NCBI RefSeq assembly: GCF_036226445.1
Contig: NZ_CP108474.1
Coordinates: 1,674,001 to 1,738,000 of the forward strand
Origin: Streptomyces sp. NBC_01255
Lineage (GTDB): Bacteria; Actinomycetota; Actinomycetes; Streptomycetales; Streptomycetaceae
Reading direction: 5' to 3'
DNA: 64,000 nucleotides
Shown: one piece after another, positions 1 through 7,970 of the stretch
Layout: each line of letters starts with the position of its first letter
How positions within the stretch are numbered: the stretch's first letter is position 1
Notes under the pieces: model-generated
Told to the model about the DNA's origin: nothing
Seen by the model: only the letters and a program-made list of their open reading frames with translations
Databases searched by the model: none
Translations under genes and position numbers: made by a program

Positions 1-305
1 TAGCCCCGAGACGCGAAGGCCTTGCCGAGGACGTCGGTCTGGCCGTCCGCCTTGCTGCCGCCGAAGCCGTTGGTGGCCATGACGGCGGGCGCCGGACTCC
101 CGGCGTCGACCCCGGCCGGCCGGTAGAGATCGGCCTCGACGGTGCAGGTGCGGCCGCCCGCGTCGACCGTGAACGTGAGCGGGGTGACGGTGTACGCGCC
201 GGGTTCGGCCGCGCTCACCGGACCGGCGAGGGCGAGCGGCGCCGCCATCGCCGTACCGGCCATCAGGGCGAGCATCTTGCGGGATCTGGGCAGTGCACGG
301 GACAC
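1..305 (-). CDS. Secreted alpha/beta hydrolase, N-terminal part only
   Basis: Only the first 101 codons lie in the window; the gene continues past the left edge. It starts with GTG at 305, with a GGAGG ribosome binding site five bases upstream (311-315). Residues 1-33 form a Sec signal peptide: a basic start with RALPRSRK, a hydrophobic core and an A-rich cleavage region ending VSAAEP. After it comes a beta-rich segment and the sequence PAPAVMATNGFGGSKADGQ, which resembles the first strand and oxyanion-loop region of the CocE/X-Pro dipeptidyl-peptidase-like and acetyl-xylan-esterase-like secreted hydrolases. The catalytic residues are outside the window, so substrate cannot be judged. The strong palindromes upstream (347-368 and 386-397) suggest that it is tightly regulated. 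Confidence 0.75.
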   Translation of the reverse strand, partial: MSRALPRSRKMLALMAGTAMAAPLALAGPVSAAEPGAYTVTPLTFTVDAGGRTCTVEADLYRPAGVDAGSPAPAVMATNGFGGSKADGQTDVLGKAFASRG

Positions 306-346
306 GGAGACCTCCACGACGAGGACGCATGAATGACTCACCAGCG

Positions 347-368
347 ACTTACCTACCGGTAAGTAAGT
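347..368. promoter_or_regulatory. Palindromic operator, TetR-type
   Basis: A 22-bp palindrome has a single mismatched pair. The arms are ACTTAC and GTAAGT around a TACCGGTA core, the shape bound by many TetR-family repressors. It lies just downstream of the predicted transcription start of the secreted hydrolase gene at 1-305, where a bound protein would block elongation. The regulator is not identified in the window. Confidence 0.6.
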
Positions 369-379
369 GGGCCGCGCCC

Positions 380-409
380 ATGCTGTGACACGTGTCAGTG
401 CATCGTCAA
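380..409 (-). promoter_or_regulatory. Promoter with palindromic spacer for the secreted hydrolase
   Basis: On the minus strand there is a TTGACG -35 element (404-409), an 18-base spacer and a CAGCAT -10 element (380-385). The spacer contains the perfect 12-bp palindrome TGACACGTGTCA (386-397), a second possible operator. Transcription would start near 373, just before the operator at 347-368. Confidence 0.5.
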
Positions 410-490
410 CAGAGGCGACAGGGTTACTGACGGAGATGCAGTGAAGCCCGCGCCCCCGGCCGTTCACCTCTGCCGGGCCTGGTGGTTCCC

Positions 491-1444
491 TCAGGCCAGG
501 GCGGGCATCTCCAGCGTCAGCGCGCACGTCTCCGCGTCCAGGACCGCGGGCACTCCCAGCGGAACCGTCAGCGCCGTGCCGCTGTGGCCGAAGCCCAGCT
601 CCTCCACCACGGGTATGCCCAGGCCGCCCAGCCGGTCGACGAGGACCGCCCGCACGTCCTCGTACGGGCCGCACTCCTCCCATGAGCCCAGGCCGACGCC
701 TGCGACACCGTCCAGCCAGCCGGAACGCAGCAGTTGAGTGAGGACCCGGTCGAGCCGGTACGGCTCCTCCCCCACGTCCTCCAGGAGCAGCAGCCCCCCG
801 CGCGCCGAGGGCCTGCCGTGCGGGGTTCCGAGGTCGGCGGCGAGCAGACTGACGCAGCCGCCGAGCGTGACCCCGCGGGCGCGGCCGGGGACCAGCGTCC
901 GCGCCGTGTCCAGACCGAGCGTCAGCACCTTCTCCGGCTCGAACAGCGTGGCCCGCAGGGACTCCTGGGTGCGCGCGTCCGACAGGAACGTGGCCGCGGC
1001 GACCATCGGTCCGTGGAGCGTGGCGAACCCCGTCCGGACGGCGAACGCCTCGTGCAGGGCGGTGACGTCGCTGTAGCCGACGAACGCCTTGGGCCCGGCC
1101 GCCTTGATCGCCGGCCAGTCGACGAGGTCCACCATGCGCTGCACCCCGTAGCCGCCGCGCGCGCAGATCACGGCGGAGACGGACGGGTCGCACCAGGCGT
1201 CCGTCAGGTCGCGGGCCCTCGCCCGGTCCGCGCCCGCGAGGTAGCCGAGGGTGGGATGGGCGTCGAGGACGTGCGGGGCGACCACGGGATCCAGGTCCCA
1301 GCCGCGCAGGATGTCCAGCCCGGCCAGGAGGCGCTCCTCGGGTACGGGTCCGCTGGGGGCGACGACGGCGACCCGTGACCCGGGCCGGAGGCGCGCGGCC
1401 CGGGTCAGGGGTTCGGCGGTGGTGTGCGGGGCCTTCGGGGTCAC
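491..1444 (-). CDS. LD-carboxypeptidase, peptidase family S66
   Basis: The 317-residue protein starts with GTG at 1444, and its start overlaps the stop of the S9 peptidase gene by four bases (GTGA), so translation is probably coupled. Family S66 enzymes remove the terminal D-alanine from cytoplasmic muropeptide tetrapeptides during peptidoglycan recycling; microcin-immunity (MccF-like) relatives also exist. The catalytic triad is visible: Ser125 in GYSDVTAL, Glu222 in LLLLEDVGE and His287 in GFGHSG. The substrate-pocket motif CARGGYG is at 94-100. There is no signal peptide, so it is cytoplasmic. It is the last gene of a four-peptidase operon, and the D-aminopeptidase at its head favours a role in D-amino-acid peptide turnover. 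Length is normal for the family. Confidence 0.9.
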   Translation of the reverse strand: MTPKAPHTTAEPLTRAARLRPGSRVAVVAPSGPVPEERLLAGLDILRGWDLDPVVAPHVLDAHPTLGYLAGADRARARDLTDAWCDPSVSAVICARGGYGVQRMVDLVDWPAIKAAGPKAFVGYSDVTALHEAFAVRTGFATLHGPMVAAATFLSDARTQESLRATLFEPEKVLTLGLDTARTLVPGRARGVTLGGCVSLLAADLGTPHGRPSARGGLLLLEDVGEEPYRLDRVLTQLLRSGWLDGVAGVGLGSWEECGPYEDVRAVLVDRLGGLGIPVVEELGFGHSGTALTVPLGVPAVLDAETCALTLEMPALA

Positions 1445-3480
1445 GAGCGGAGCTCCAGGTCGGGGACGTCGGTACGGGTGAGGCCGAAGGTCCGTGCGTA
1501 CAGGGCGAGTTCGGCCTCCAGTGCCCTGATCATCGTGTCGGCCCTGCGGAAGCCGTGCCCCTCGCCCTCGAAGGCGAGGTAGGCATGGGGGACGCCCCGG
1601 CCGGCCATCCGGGCGACGAAGCGCTCGGCCTGCGCGGGCGGGCAGATGACGTCGTCGAGTCCCTGGAGCAGGAGGAAGGGGGTCGTGACCCGGTCGACGT
1701 GCTCGATCGGTGAGCGTTCCTCGTAGCGGGCGGGGACCTCGTCGAGAGGGCCGATGAGGCCGTGGAGGTACTGGGACTCGAAGTCGTGGGTCTCGTCGGT
1801 GGCCCAGCCCAGCAGGTCGAGGATGGGGTAGATGATCGTGCCGCAGGCGTACACGTCGGTGGTGACGAGGGAGGCCGCGGTCGTCCAGCCGCCCGCGCTG
1901 CCTCCGCGTACCGCGAGCCGGGCGGGGTCGGCAGTGCCCTCGGCGGCGAGGGCCGCGGCGACGGCCGCGCAGTCCTCGACGTCGACGACGCCCCACTGCT
2001 CGCGCAGCCGTTCCCGGTACTCCCGGCCGTAGCCGGTCGAGCCGCCGTAGTTGACCTCGGCGACGCCGATCCCGCGCGAGGTGAAGTAGGCGATCTCCAG
2101 GTCGAGGGCGAGCGGGGCGTGCCCGGTGGGTCCGCCGTGGGCCCAGATCACGTAGGGCGGCAGTTCGCCGGCGGGGCCGGTGAACCCGGGGTGGTGCGGC
2201 GGGTACACCTGCGCGTGGATCTCGCGTCCGCCGGGGCCGGTGAAGGTGCGGATCCGCGGCTCGGGGTAGTAGGCGGGGTCGACGGCGTCCGTGTGCGCGG
2301 CGCCGACGACGCGGGTGCGGCCGGTGCGGGTGTCGAGCTCGACGAGTTCGTAGGCGCTGCGCGGTCCCGCGGCGACGCCGACGACGCGGGTGCCGTGCGC
2401 GGCGAGGGTGGAGGCCCATTCGGTCCAGGGTCCTGCGGCGTCGACGAGGGTTCCGCTGTCGGGATCGAGTATCCCGAGGGCGGTGGTTCCCTTGCCGTGG
2501 ACGACGGCGATCAGGCCGTTCTCGAGGGGTGTGAACCAGTTCAGCCCGATCTTCCAGAGCGGTCCGGCGAACTCCTCGTCGCGGGGGCAGAGCGCGAGGG
2601 GTTCGCCGGCCTCGCCGGCCGCGTCGAGCTCCGTCCGGTAGAGGTTCCACCAGCCGGTGCGGTCGCTCGCGAAGAGCAGTCGCCCGGGCGCGTCCCAGGC
2701 GACCTGTGCGATCGACTCGGCGGGGCCGCCGGCGACGGTCCGGGTGCCGTGGAAGGTGCCGTCGGGGGCGACGTCGGCGAGCTGGACCTCGGTGCCGTCC
2801 CAGGGCATGCGGGGGTGGTCCCAGGCGATCCAGGCCGCCCGGTGCCCGTCCGGGGAGAGCCGGGGGCCCGTGACGAACCGGTGTCGCCCGTCGGAGAGTT
2901 CGCGCACGGCACCGCGGTCCTCTGCGGCCGATCCGTCCAGCGGCACGGCGGCGAGGACCCGGCGGACGTCGGTCGGCGCGGGCCCGGTGAACTCCTCCAG
3001 GACGCACCACACCTCGCCGCGGTCGGGGTGGATCACCGGGTCGACCCAGCGCAGTCCGCCGCCGACGCCGGAGACCGGTGTGAGCGGCCGGGGCCCGGCA
3101 CCGGGCCCTGCCTCCGGCTCGTAGGCGTACAGGCGCTGGTCGGGGAAGTGGCTGAAGACCACGAGCGGTCCGCCGCGCGGCCGCGCGCTCGCGGCCCAGG
3201 GCTGTCCGCCGTACTCGACGACCCGGCTGCGGACGTTCCACGGCGCCGGGAGCACCGGCTCCTCGGTACCGTCGGCGCGCCGCCGGACGAGGGCACGCCT
3301 GCCGCCCTCGGCGGGCCGGGGCGCGGTCCACCACAGCTCGTCGCCGACGGTGCCCACGTACTCGGGTCGCCCGTCGTGGGCGGCGGCGAGCGCGGCGTCG
3401 ACGGGCGACGGCCAACTGCCGTGCGCGGCCGTGGTCGCGGTCGTGGACGTGGACGCGGCCATCTCGGCTCCCCCTGTCAC
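1441..3480 (-). CDS. Prolyl oligopeptidase family serine peptidase (S9)
   Basis: This 679-residue protein has an N-terminal beta-propeller-like region (about 30-410) and a C-terminal alpha/beta-hydrolase domain. The triad is Ser528 in GGSAGGW, Asp at 609/610 in LQGLDDVICPP and His642 in GEGHGF. S9 enzymes of this type (dipeptidyl aminopeptidase or acylaminoacyl peptidase) cut short peptides only, because the propeller excludes folded proteins. GTG at 3480 follows an AGGAG site by six bases. ATG at 3462 follows GGGGGAG and is a possible alternative that would remove six residues. No signal peptide is visible. It sits nine bases after the M20 gene and overlaps the LD-carboxypeptidase gene by four, so all are one transcript. 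Confidence 0.92.
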   Translation of the reverse strand: MTGGAEMAASTSTTATTAAHGSWPSPVDAALAAAHDGRPEYVGTVGDELWWTAPRPAEGGRRALVRRRADGTEEPVLPAPWNVRSRVVEYGGQPWAASARPRGGPLVVFSHFPDQRLYAYEPEAGPGAGPRPLTPVSGVGGGLRWVDPVIHPDRGEVWCVLEEFTGPAPTDVRRVLAAVPLDGSAAEDRGAVRELSDGRHRFVTGPRLSPDGHRAAWIAWDHPRMPWDGTEVQLADVAPDGTFHGTRTVAGGPAESIAQVAWDAPGRLLFASDRTGWWNLYRTELDAAGEAGEPLALCPRDEEFAGPLWKIGLNWFTPLENGLIAVVHGKGTTALGILDPDSGTLVDAAGPWTEWASTLAAHGTRVVGVAAGPRSAYELVELDTRTGRTRVVGAAHTDAVDPAYYPEPRIRTFTGPGGREIHAQVYPPHHPGFTGPAGELPPYVIWAHGGPTGHAPLALDLEIAYFTSRGIGVAEVNYGGSTGYGREYRERLREQWGVVDVEDCAAVAAALAAEGTADPARLAVRGGSAGGWTTAASLVTTDVYACGTIIYPILDLLGWATDETHDFESQYLHGLIGPLDEVPARYEERSPIEHVDRVTTPFLLLQGLDDVICPPAQAERFVARMAGRGVPHAYLAFEGEGHGFRRADTMIRALEAELALYARTFGLTRTDVPDLELRS

Positions 3481-3489
3481 TGCGTTCTC

Positions 3490-4824
3490 CTAGGCGGACT
3501 TCATGTAGTGGTCGAGCACCCGGACGCCGAAGTGCAGGGCGTCGACGGGGACGCGCTCGTCGACGCCGTGGAAGAGCGCCCCGTAGTCGAGCTCCGGTGG
3601 CAGCCGCAGCGGAGAGAAACCGTAGCCGGTGATGCCCAGCCGGGAGAACTGCTTGGCGTCGGTGCCGCCGGACATGGTGAACGGCACGACGTGTCCGGCC
3701 GGGTCGAAGCGCTCGACGGCGGCCCGGAGCTTCGCGAAGGTCGGCGAGTCGACCGGCGCCTCCAGGGACACCTCGCGGTGGTGGAACTCCCACTCCACGT
3801 CGGGCCCCGTGAGCGCGTCCATGGTCGTGGCGAACTCCTCCTCGCCGCCGGGCAGCGTCCGTCCGTCGATGTACGCGACGGCCTGGCCCGGGATGACGTT
3901 GACCTTGTAACCGGCCTTCAGCATCGTCGGGTTGGCGCTGTTGCGGACGGTCGGTGCGACGAGTGCGGCGGCGGGGCCGAGCTTGTCGAGGAGGAGGTCG
4001 ACGTCGAGGTCGGGCGCGCCGGTGTCGACGTCGATGCCGTACAGCGCGGCGAGTTCGGTGAGGGCGGCGCGGACGGTGGTGGTGAGGCGCACCGGCCAGG
4101 TGTGCGCGCCGATCCGGGCGACGGCGGAGGCGAGGCGGGTGACGGCGTTGGCGGTGTTCACCTTGGAGCCGTGGCCCGCCTTGCCGTGGGCGGTCAGCTT
4201 GAGCCAGGCAGTGCCCCGCTCCCCCGCCGCGATCGGGTAGAGGGTCGTGCCGGGCTGCGGGTGGAAGCTGAACGCCCCGGACTCGCTGATGCCTTCCGTG
4301 CAGCCCTCGAAGAGCGCGGCGTGGCGGTCGGCCAGGAAGCCGGAGCCGTCGTCGGCGCTTGCCTCCTCGTCGGCGGTGTACGCGAGGACGATGTCGCGGC
4401 GCGGGCGGACGCCCTGTCGGGCCCAGGAGCGGACGACGGCCAGGACCATCGCGTCCATGTTCTTCATGTCGACGGCGCCGCGCCCCCACACGAGCCCGTC
4501 GCGGACCTCCCCGGAGAAGGGGTGCACGGTCCATTCGGCGGGGTCGGCGGGGACGACGTCGAGGTGGCCGTGGACGAGGAGCGCGTCGGCCGAGGGGTCG
4601 GTGCCGGGGATGCGCGCCACGACGTTGGTGCGGCCGGGGGTCCGCTCCAGGAGGGTGGGTGCGATCCCGGCGGCCGCGAGCCGCTCGGCGACGTACTCGG
4701 CGGCGGGGCGCTCGCGGCAGTCGCCGCCGCCCCGGTTGGTGGTGTCAATGCGGATGAGCTCGGAGGTGAAGGTGACCACCTCGTCGAGCGCCGTCGTGTC
4801 CGGGCCCCGGACCTCCTCAGCCAT
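3490..4824 (-). CDS. M20/M25/M40 family metallo-hydrolase
   Basis: The 444-residue protein has the two-zinc peptidase layout. His87 and Asp89 lie in LVHGHLDVVP, Asp119 in GAVDMKN, and the general-base pair Glu153/Glu154 in ADEEASADDG. A lid/dimerisation domain is inserted at roughly 190-310. M20 members remove the C-terminal residue of peptides or dipeptides, or deacylate amino acids; the exact substrate cannot be read from sequence. There is no signal peptide, so it is likely cytoplasmic. Its start overlaps the end of the upstream M55 gene by eight bases and the S9 gene follows after nine bases, so it belongs to a peptide-degradation operon. Confidence 0.92.
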   Translation of the reverse strand: MAEEVRGPDTTALDEVVTFTSELIRIDTTNRGGGDCRERPAAEYVAERLAAAGIAPTLLERTPGRTNVVARIPGTDPSADALLVHGHLDVVPADPAEWTVHPFSGEVRDGLVWGRGAVDMKNMDAMVLAVVRSWARQGVRPRRDIVLAYTADEEASADDGSGFLADRHAALFEGCTEGISESGAFSFHPQPGTTLYPIAAGERGTAWLKLTAHGKAGHGSKVNTANAVTRLASAVARIGAHTWPVRLTTTVRAALTELAALYGIDVDTGAPDLDVDLLLDKLGPAAALVAPTVRNSANPTMLKAGYKVNVIPGQAVAYIDGRTLPGGEEEFATTMDALTGPDVEWEFHHREVSLEAPVDSPTFAKLRAAVERFDPAGHVVPFTMSGGTDAKQFSRLGITGYGFSPLRLPPELDYGALFHGVDERVPVDALHFGVRVLDHYMKSA

Positions 4825-5650
4825 ACTGCTCCTCCACTGCGGCCGAGACGATGGTCGTGACCGCCTTGAACGTGCGAATTGCCTCGTACATCGTCTCCCC
4901 CGTGTAGGAGACGCGCCGCTCGCCGCTCCGCGCCACGCCGGGAACCACCGTGGCGGCCGCGCCGAGGTGGTCGGCGTCGAACTCCAGCTCCACCGTGAAC
5001 GGTCCGCCGCGGACCGGCTCGTGCCGGACGGCGAGGGCGGTCGCGTCCTTCGCCGCCGCTCTGATGTCGGCGGCGGTCCTGGCCGGGGTGCGGCACACCG
5101 CCGCGTACCGCGAGACGTGGTCCTTGACGGCCACCTTGCGGGCCTCCGGCGCGTACCCGAGGGCGTCCTCGCAGGTCAGGTCGTCGCCGGTGACGAGCAC
5201 GACCGGGACGCCGTACTCCGCCACCACATGGGCGTTGAGCAGGCCCTCGCTCGCGCGCTCGCCGTTCAGCCAGACGCCCGTGATCGAGTTGGCGAGGTAG
5301 GTGTGCGCGAGGACGCCCTCGGTGCCCGCGCCCGTGTGGTAGCCGACGAAGGCGATCCCGTCGACGTCCCCGTGCTGCACGCCCTCGACCATCGACAGCG
5401 ACTTGTGCCGGCCGGTGAGCATCTCGGCGCGCTCGTCGAGCCGCTCCAGGAGCAGGTTCCGCATGCTCCAGTGCGCTTCGTTGATCAGGACCTCGTCGGC
5501 GCCGCCGTCGAAGAAGCCGAGCACGGCCGCGTTCACGTCGGACGTGAACATCGCGCGGCAGCGCTCCCACTGCGGTGTACCGGGCAGCACGTCGGCGGGC
5601 CAGGTCACCCCGGTCGCGCCCTCCATGTCGGCGCTGATGAGGATCTTCAT
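4817..5650 (-). CDS. M55 family D-aminopeptidase (DppA-like)
   Basis: The protein opens MKILISADMEGATGV, the signature start of the DppA zinc D-aminopeptidases, in which the Asp and Glu of SxDxEG are zinc ligands. Further likely ligand positions are seen in NEAHWSM and VGYHTGAG. DppA-type enzymes cut D-Ala-D-Ala and related D-peptides and assemble as self-compartmentalised rings. I chose ATG at 5650 (277 residues) because a TACGGT -10 element ends seven bases upstream (5658-5663), giving a leaderless message; GTG at 5659 would add three residues. It is the first gene of the four-peptidase operon running to 491. No peptide transporter is beside it, so its peptides may come from turnover inside the cell. 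Confidence 0.9.
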   Translation of the reverse strand: MKILISADMEGATGVTWPADVLPGTPQWERCRAMFTSDVNAAVLGFFDGGADEVLINEAHWSMRNLLLERLDERAEMLTGRHKSLSMVEGVQHGDVDGIAFVGYHTGAGTEGVLAHTYLANSITGVWLNGERASEGLLNAHVVAEYGVPVVLVTGDDLTCEDALGYAPEARKVAVKDHVSRYAAVCRTPARTAADIRAAAKDATALAVRHEPVRGGPFTVELEFDADHLGAAATVVPGVARSGERRVSYTGETMYEAIRTFKAVTTIVSAAVEEQYG

Positions 5651-5657
5651 GTCTGGC

Positions 5658-5663
5658 ACCGTA
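5658..5663 (-). promoter_or_regulatory. Leaderless -10 element for the peptidase operon
   Basis: TACGGT on the minus strand is followed by seven bases and then the ATG of the M55 gene. This matches the TAnnnT-to-start spacing seen at several other genes in this window, so the message probably starts at the A of ATG. No convincing -35 element was found. Confidence 0.45.
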
Positions 5664-5932
5664 CGCGCCGCCCGGCACCCCTACCACCCCTGTGGATAAC
5701 CGCCGTTGGAGTGGACCAATGACAGCCTGTCGGAGGTCACCGGGACGGCGGTACGGATCATCCGCGGAGTTCCGGATGCCCAAGGTCATGGGAGCATGCT
5801 GCCCTCCGGGCCTCCCGACCCGCCCTCGAATGAACGGGCGCCTCGACGATGGCTCGAATAGGGCGAAATATCGTCAACATGTGCGTATAGGCTGTCGGCC
5901 GCAGTTGTCGTACCGACCCCGGAGAGCACTCG

Positions 5933-7117
5933 GTGACCATCGCCATCACCCCGTCCGACACGTCCGCCGAAGACCGCGAGGCCGCCCCCGCGGCGATCTC
6001 GGAGCCCGAGTTCTGGGTGCCGGAGGCCCCGGAGCCGGACGCCCCGGAGCCGGAGGCCTCCACGCCGGAGGTCCCCGCGGCCGAGGTCCAGGACGAGGAG
6101 CCGGAGCCCGTGTCGCCCGACGCGCACGACCCCGTCGTCGTCCGCGACGCGCAGGACTTCGGGATCTACGCGCGGACCGGCGGCTGGGCCTTCGCGCTCA
6201 AGGTCGCGCGGAGCGTGCGCCCCGGCGGCCAGCCCGCCGAGGGCACGGCCGCCGCGAAGGTCTCGGCGAAGGCGTTCGCCGCGCTCGCGGGGTGCTCGCC
6301 CGACCGGGTCATGCGCTACTACAAGGCCTGGGACATGGCGGCCGACGACGGCCTGGTCCCGCAGTTCGAGGTCCTGGTGCCCGGCGAGGACGTCGAGCTG
6401 CCCGACGCGGACGTCTGGCTCTCGTACTACACCTCCCGCAACAGCGCGTCCTCCGTGCGCGGCCAGGCGATCAGCGCCGCGGCCGAGGCGGAGGGCATCC
6501 GGCCGACGAAGGCCCTGGAGGTCGCCGAGAACCCGACGGCGCTGCGGGCCGCGATCCTCGCCGACCCCGGGACGGCCGAGGCGGCACGCGGCGCGCTGCT
6601 CGACCGGATGAAGGAGGACCCGGCCCTCCAGACGGAGATGGCCCGCGCGTTCGCCCGCACCGACGACCTGAAGAAGGCGGTGGCGAGCGAGGCGAAGGCG
6701 GCCGACCGCATCGGGTACGTGCGGCAGATCGTCGAGAACGGTCAGATCAAGACCCCGGCCGGGCAGACGGTGGACGCGCCGGCCGAGCTGCGCGCCGAGG
6801 CGGAGCGCCACCTGTCGCTCATCGACGAACTCGACGACTCCGAGGAGGCGGGCGAGTGGGCCGGTGAGGCGTACGACGCGGTGAAGGGCCTGGTCGCCCG
6901 GGCCGTCGAGGAGGACCCGACGCTGCGGGTCCAGGAGCGGCGCACCAAGTTCTACAACAGCTTGCAGAAGGCGACGAAGGTCTTCGAGGAGCTGACGCTG
7001 GACGAGGTGATGGAGGAGGACATCTACGAGGCCGACATGCTCCAGCGCCTCGAAGCCCTCCAGGACGCGATCGGCACCTGCATCAGCGCGCTGCGCAAGG
7101 CGTCGACCGGTTCCTGA
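5933..7117 (+). CDS. Conserved actinobacterial-type protein of unknown function, possible DNA-binding segment
   Basis: A 394-residue soluble protein that I do not recognise. Residues 1-70 are acidic and Pro/Glu-rich (repeats like PEAPEPDAPEPEAS), probably disordered. Residues about 105-145 (AKVSAKAFAALAGCSPDRVM) could form a helix-turn-helix, and residues 200-394 are strongly helical and charged, with a possible coiled coil near the end. This layout (disordered tail, HTH, long helices) is compatible with a ParB/KfrA-like or nucleoid-associated role, but that is inference. GTG at 5933 has GGAGAG six bases upstream (5921-5926). A TAGGCT hexamer at 5888-5893 is a possible -10. It is flanked by intergenic DNA on both sides, so it is probably transcribed alone. 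Confidence 0.8.
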   Translation: MTIAITPSDTSAEDREAAPAAISEPEFWVPEAPEPDAPEPEASTPEVPAAEVQDEEPEPVSPDAHDPVVVRDAQDFGIYARTGGWAFALKVARSVRPGGQPAEGTAAAKVSAKAFAALAGCSPDRVMRYYKAWDMAADDGLVPQFEVLVPGEDVELPDADVWLSYYTSRNSASSVRGQAISAAAEAEGIRPTKALEVAENPTALRAAILADPGTAEAARGALLDRMKEDPALQTEMARAFARTDDLKKAVASEAKAADRIGYVRQIVENGQIKTPAGQTVDAPAELRAEAERHLSLIDELDDSEEAGEWAGEAYDAVKGLVARAVEEDPTLRVQERRTKFYNSLQKATKVFEELTLDEVMEEDIYEADMLQRLEALQDAIGTCISALRKASTGS

Positions 7118-7225
7118 CCCGGCACCGAGATCTCGATCGTCGGCGGGCGGTTGCCCACCTACCTGTACGAGCCGCCCGGCCTGCCGGCCTTGCCGCCACC
7201 GGATCCGGAGCCCGTGGAGGTCTGA
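7118..7225 (+). other. In-frame coding-like stretch after the stop of the preceding gene
   Basis: Directly after the TGA at 7115-7117 the same frame stays open for 35 codons to a second TGA at 7223-7225. Almost all third positions (33 of 35) are G or C, as in real genes here. It would read ISIVGGRLPTYLYEPP and then a Pro/Glu-rich tail. There is no ATG or GTG suited as a start. It may be the relic of a longer C-terminus, a readthrough extension, or coincidence. Confidence 0.3.
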
Positions 7226-7241
7226 CGTACGACACAGCGAA

Positions 7242-7284
7242 ACGGAGGGTCGCCCCCGGCACGAAGCCGGGGACGACCCTCCGT
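7242..7284. terminator. Intrinsic terminator hairpin, probably bidirectional
   Basis: Arms ACGGAGGGTCG plus CCCCGGC pair with GCCGGGG plus CGACCCTCCGT around a five-base ACGAA loop, with one bulge. It separates the plus-strand gene ending at 7117 from the minus-strand immunity-like gene ending at 7335 and could serve both. Confidence 0.8.
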
Positions 7285-7334
7285 CATGTCTCCTGGATGC
7301 TGTCAGTCCGACGGGACCTTGATCCCGCGACTCA

Positions 7335-7961
7335 TCAGCTCCAGTTGTTCGCCTCGGAGAATTCCTCCAGAGACGGTGTCACATCGTTCGAGAACGCTTC
7401 CGCGAGGTCGCGCAACTCGGTCAGGGTCGATTCCGCACCCTGACGTTCTCCTGCCTCGCCTCGCTCCCTCAGCAGGATTGCGAGCGCTCGATCCTCAGCA
7501 TCCCTCTCCCCCTGGACCAGTGGCCCAGGAGCCGGCTGAGGCTCACCGCTTCGCACGATCACGGGCTTCTCTCCGGAGAGCTTGAAATCAACCATGGAGA
7601 AAAGCGTTCGCATCGTTTTGTAACCGGTTTCGATGCGATCGACGGACGGCCTCAAGGAAACTGCCAGCGCTTCCCCGACGAGACCGACAGCCATCTCCGC
7701 GTAGAACCCGGGAGACGCGGTGGGATCCGCGTCTTCGAATTCACCCTCGTCATCTTCGACGAGGGAATCGAGGAAGGCTGCGCACTCGTCCGCCTCGTCG
7801 TGACCAGCGGCCATACGCCACGCGAGTTCCAGACCGGAATCGATCCAGTCCTGCTGCTCTTCGGATCCCAACACCCGACAGAAGGCTGCCGCCCGCTCCG
7901 CTGTTGCCGCAGCGAGGAGTTTCAACTCGGTATCCGATGGGCTAGGAAGGTTCTCAATCAC
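7335..7961 (-). CDS. Probable immunity protein for the adjacent YD-repeat toxin
   Basis: A 208-residue acidic, helical, cytoplasmic protein without signal peptide or recognisable motif. It starts with GTG at 7961, nine bases after the stop of the toxin gene, so it is almost certainly co-transcribed and probably translated by re-initiation; no strong ribosome binding site is present (GCGGGAC only). In polymorphic toxin loci the gene directly downstream of the toxin C-terminus usually encodes the cognate inhibitor, and the strong negative charge (clusters such as EDDEGEFEDAD) suits binding to a nucleic-acid-directed toxin. The codon use looks less GC-biased than the flanking housekeeping genes, as for the toxin tail, consistent with exchange as a cassette. 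A housekeeping function cannot be excluded from sequence alone. Confidence 0.65.
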   Translation of the reverse strand: MIENLPSPSDTELKLLAAATAERAAAFCRVLGSEEQQDWIDSGLELAWRMAAGHDEADECAAFLDSLVEDDEGEFEDADPTASPGFYAEMAVGLVGEALAVSLRPSVDRIETGYKTMRTLFSMVDFKLSGEKPVIVRSGEPQPAPGPLVQGERDAEDRALAILLRERGEAGERQGAESTLTELRDLAEAFSNDVTPSLEEFSEANNWS

Positions 7962-7970
7962 GACGTCCCG

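Noticed and set aside
1762..4860. A long plus-strand open frame opposite the peptidase operon
   Set aside because: Shadow of the S9 and M20 genes. Low-complexity Gly/Val/Asp translation, no ribosome site and no recognisable domain.
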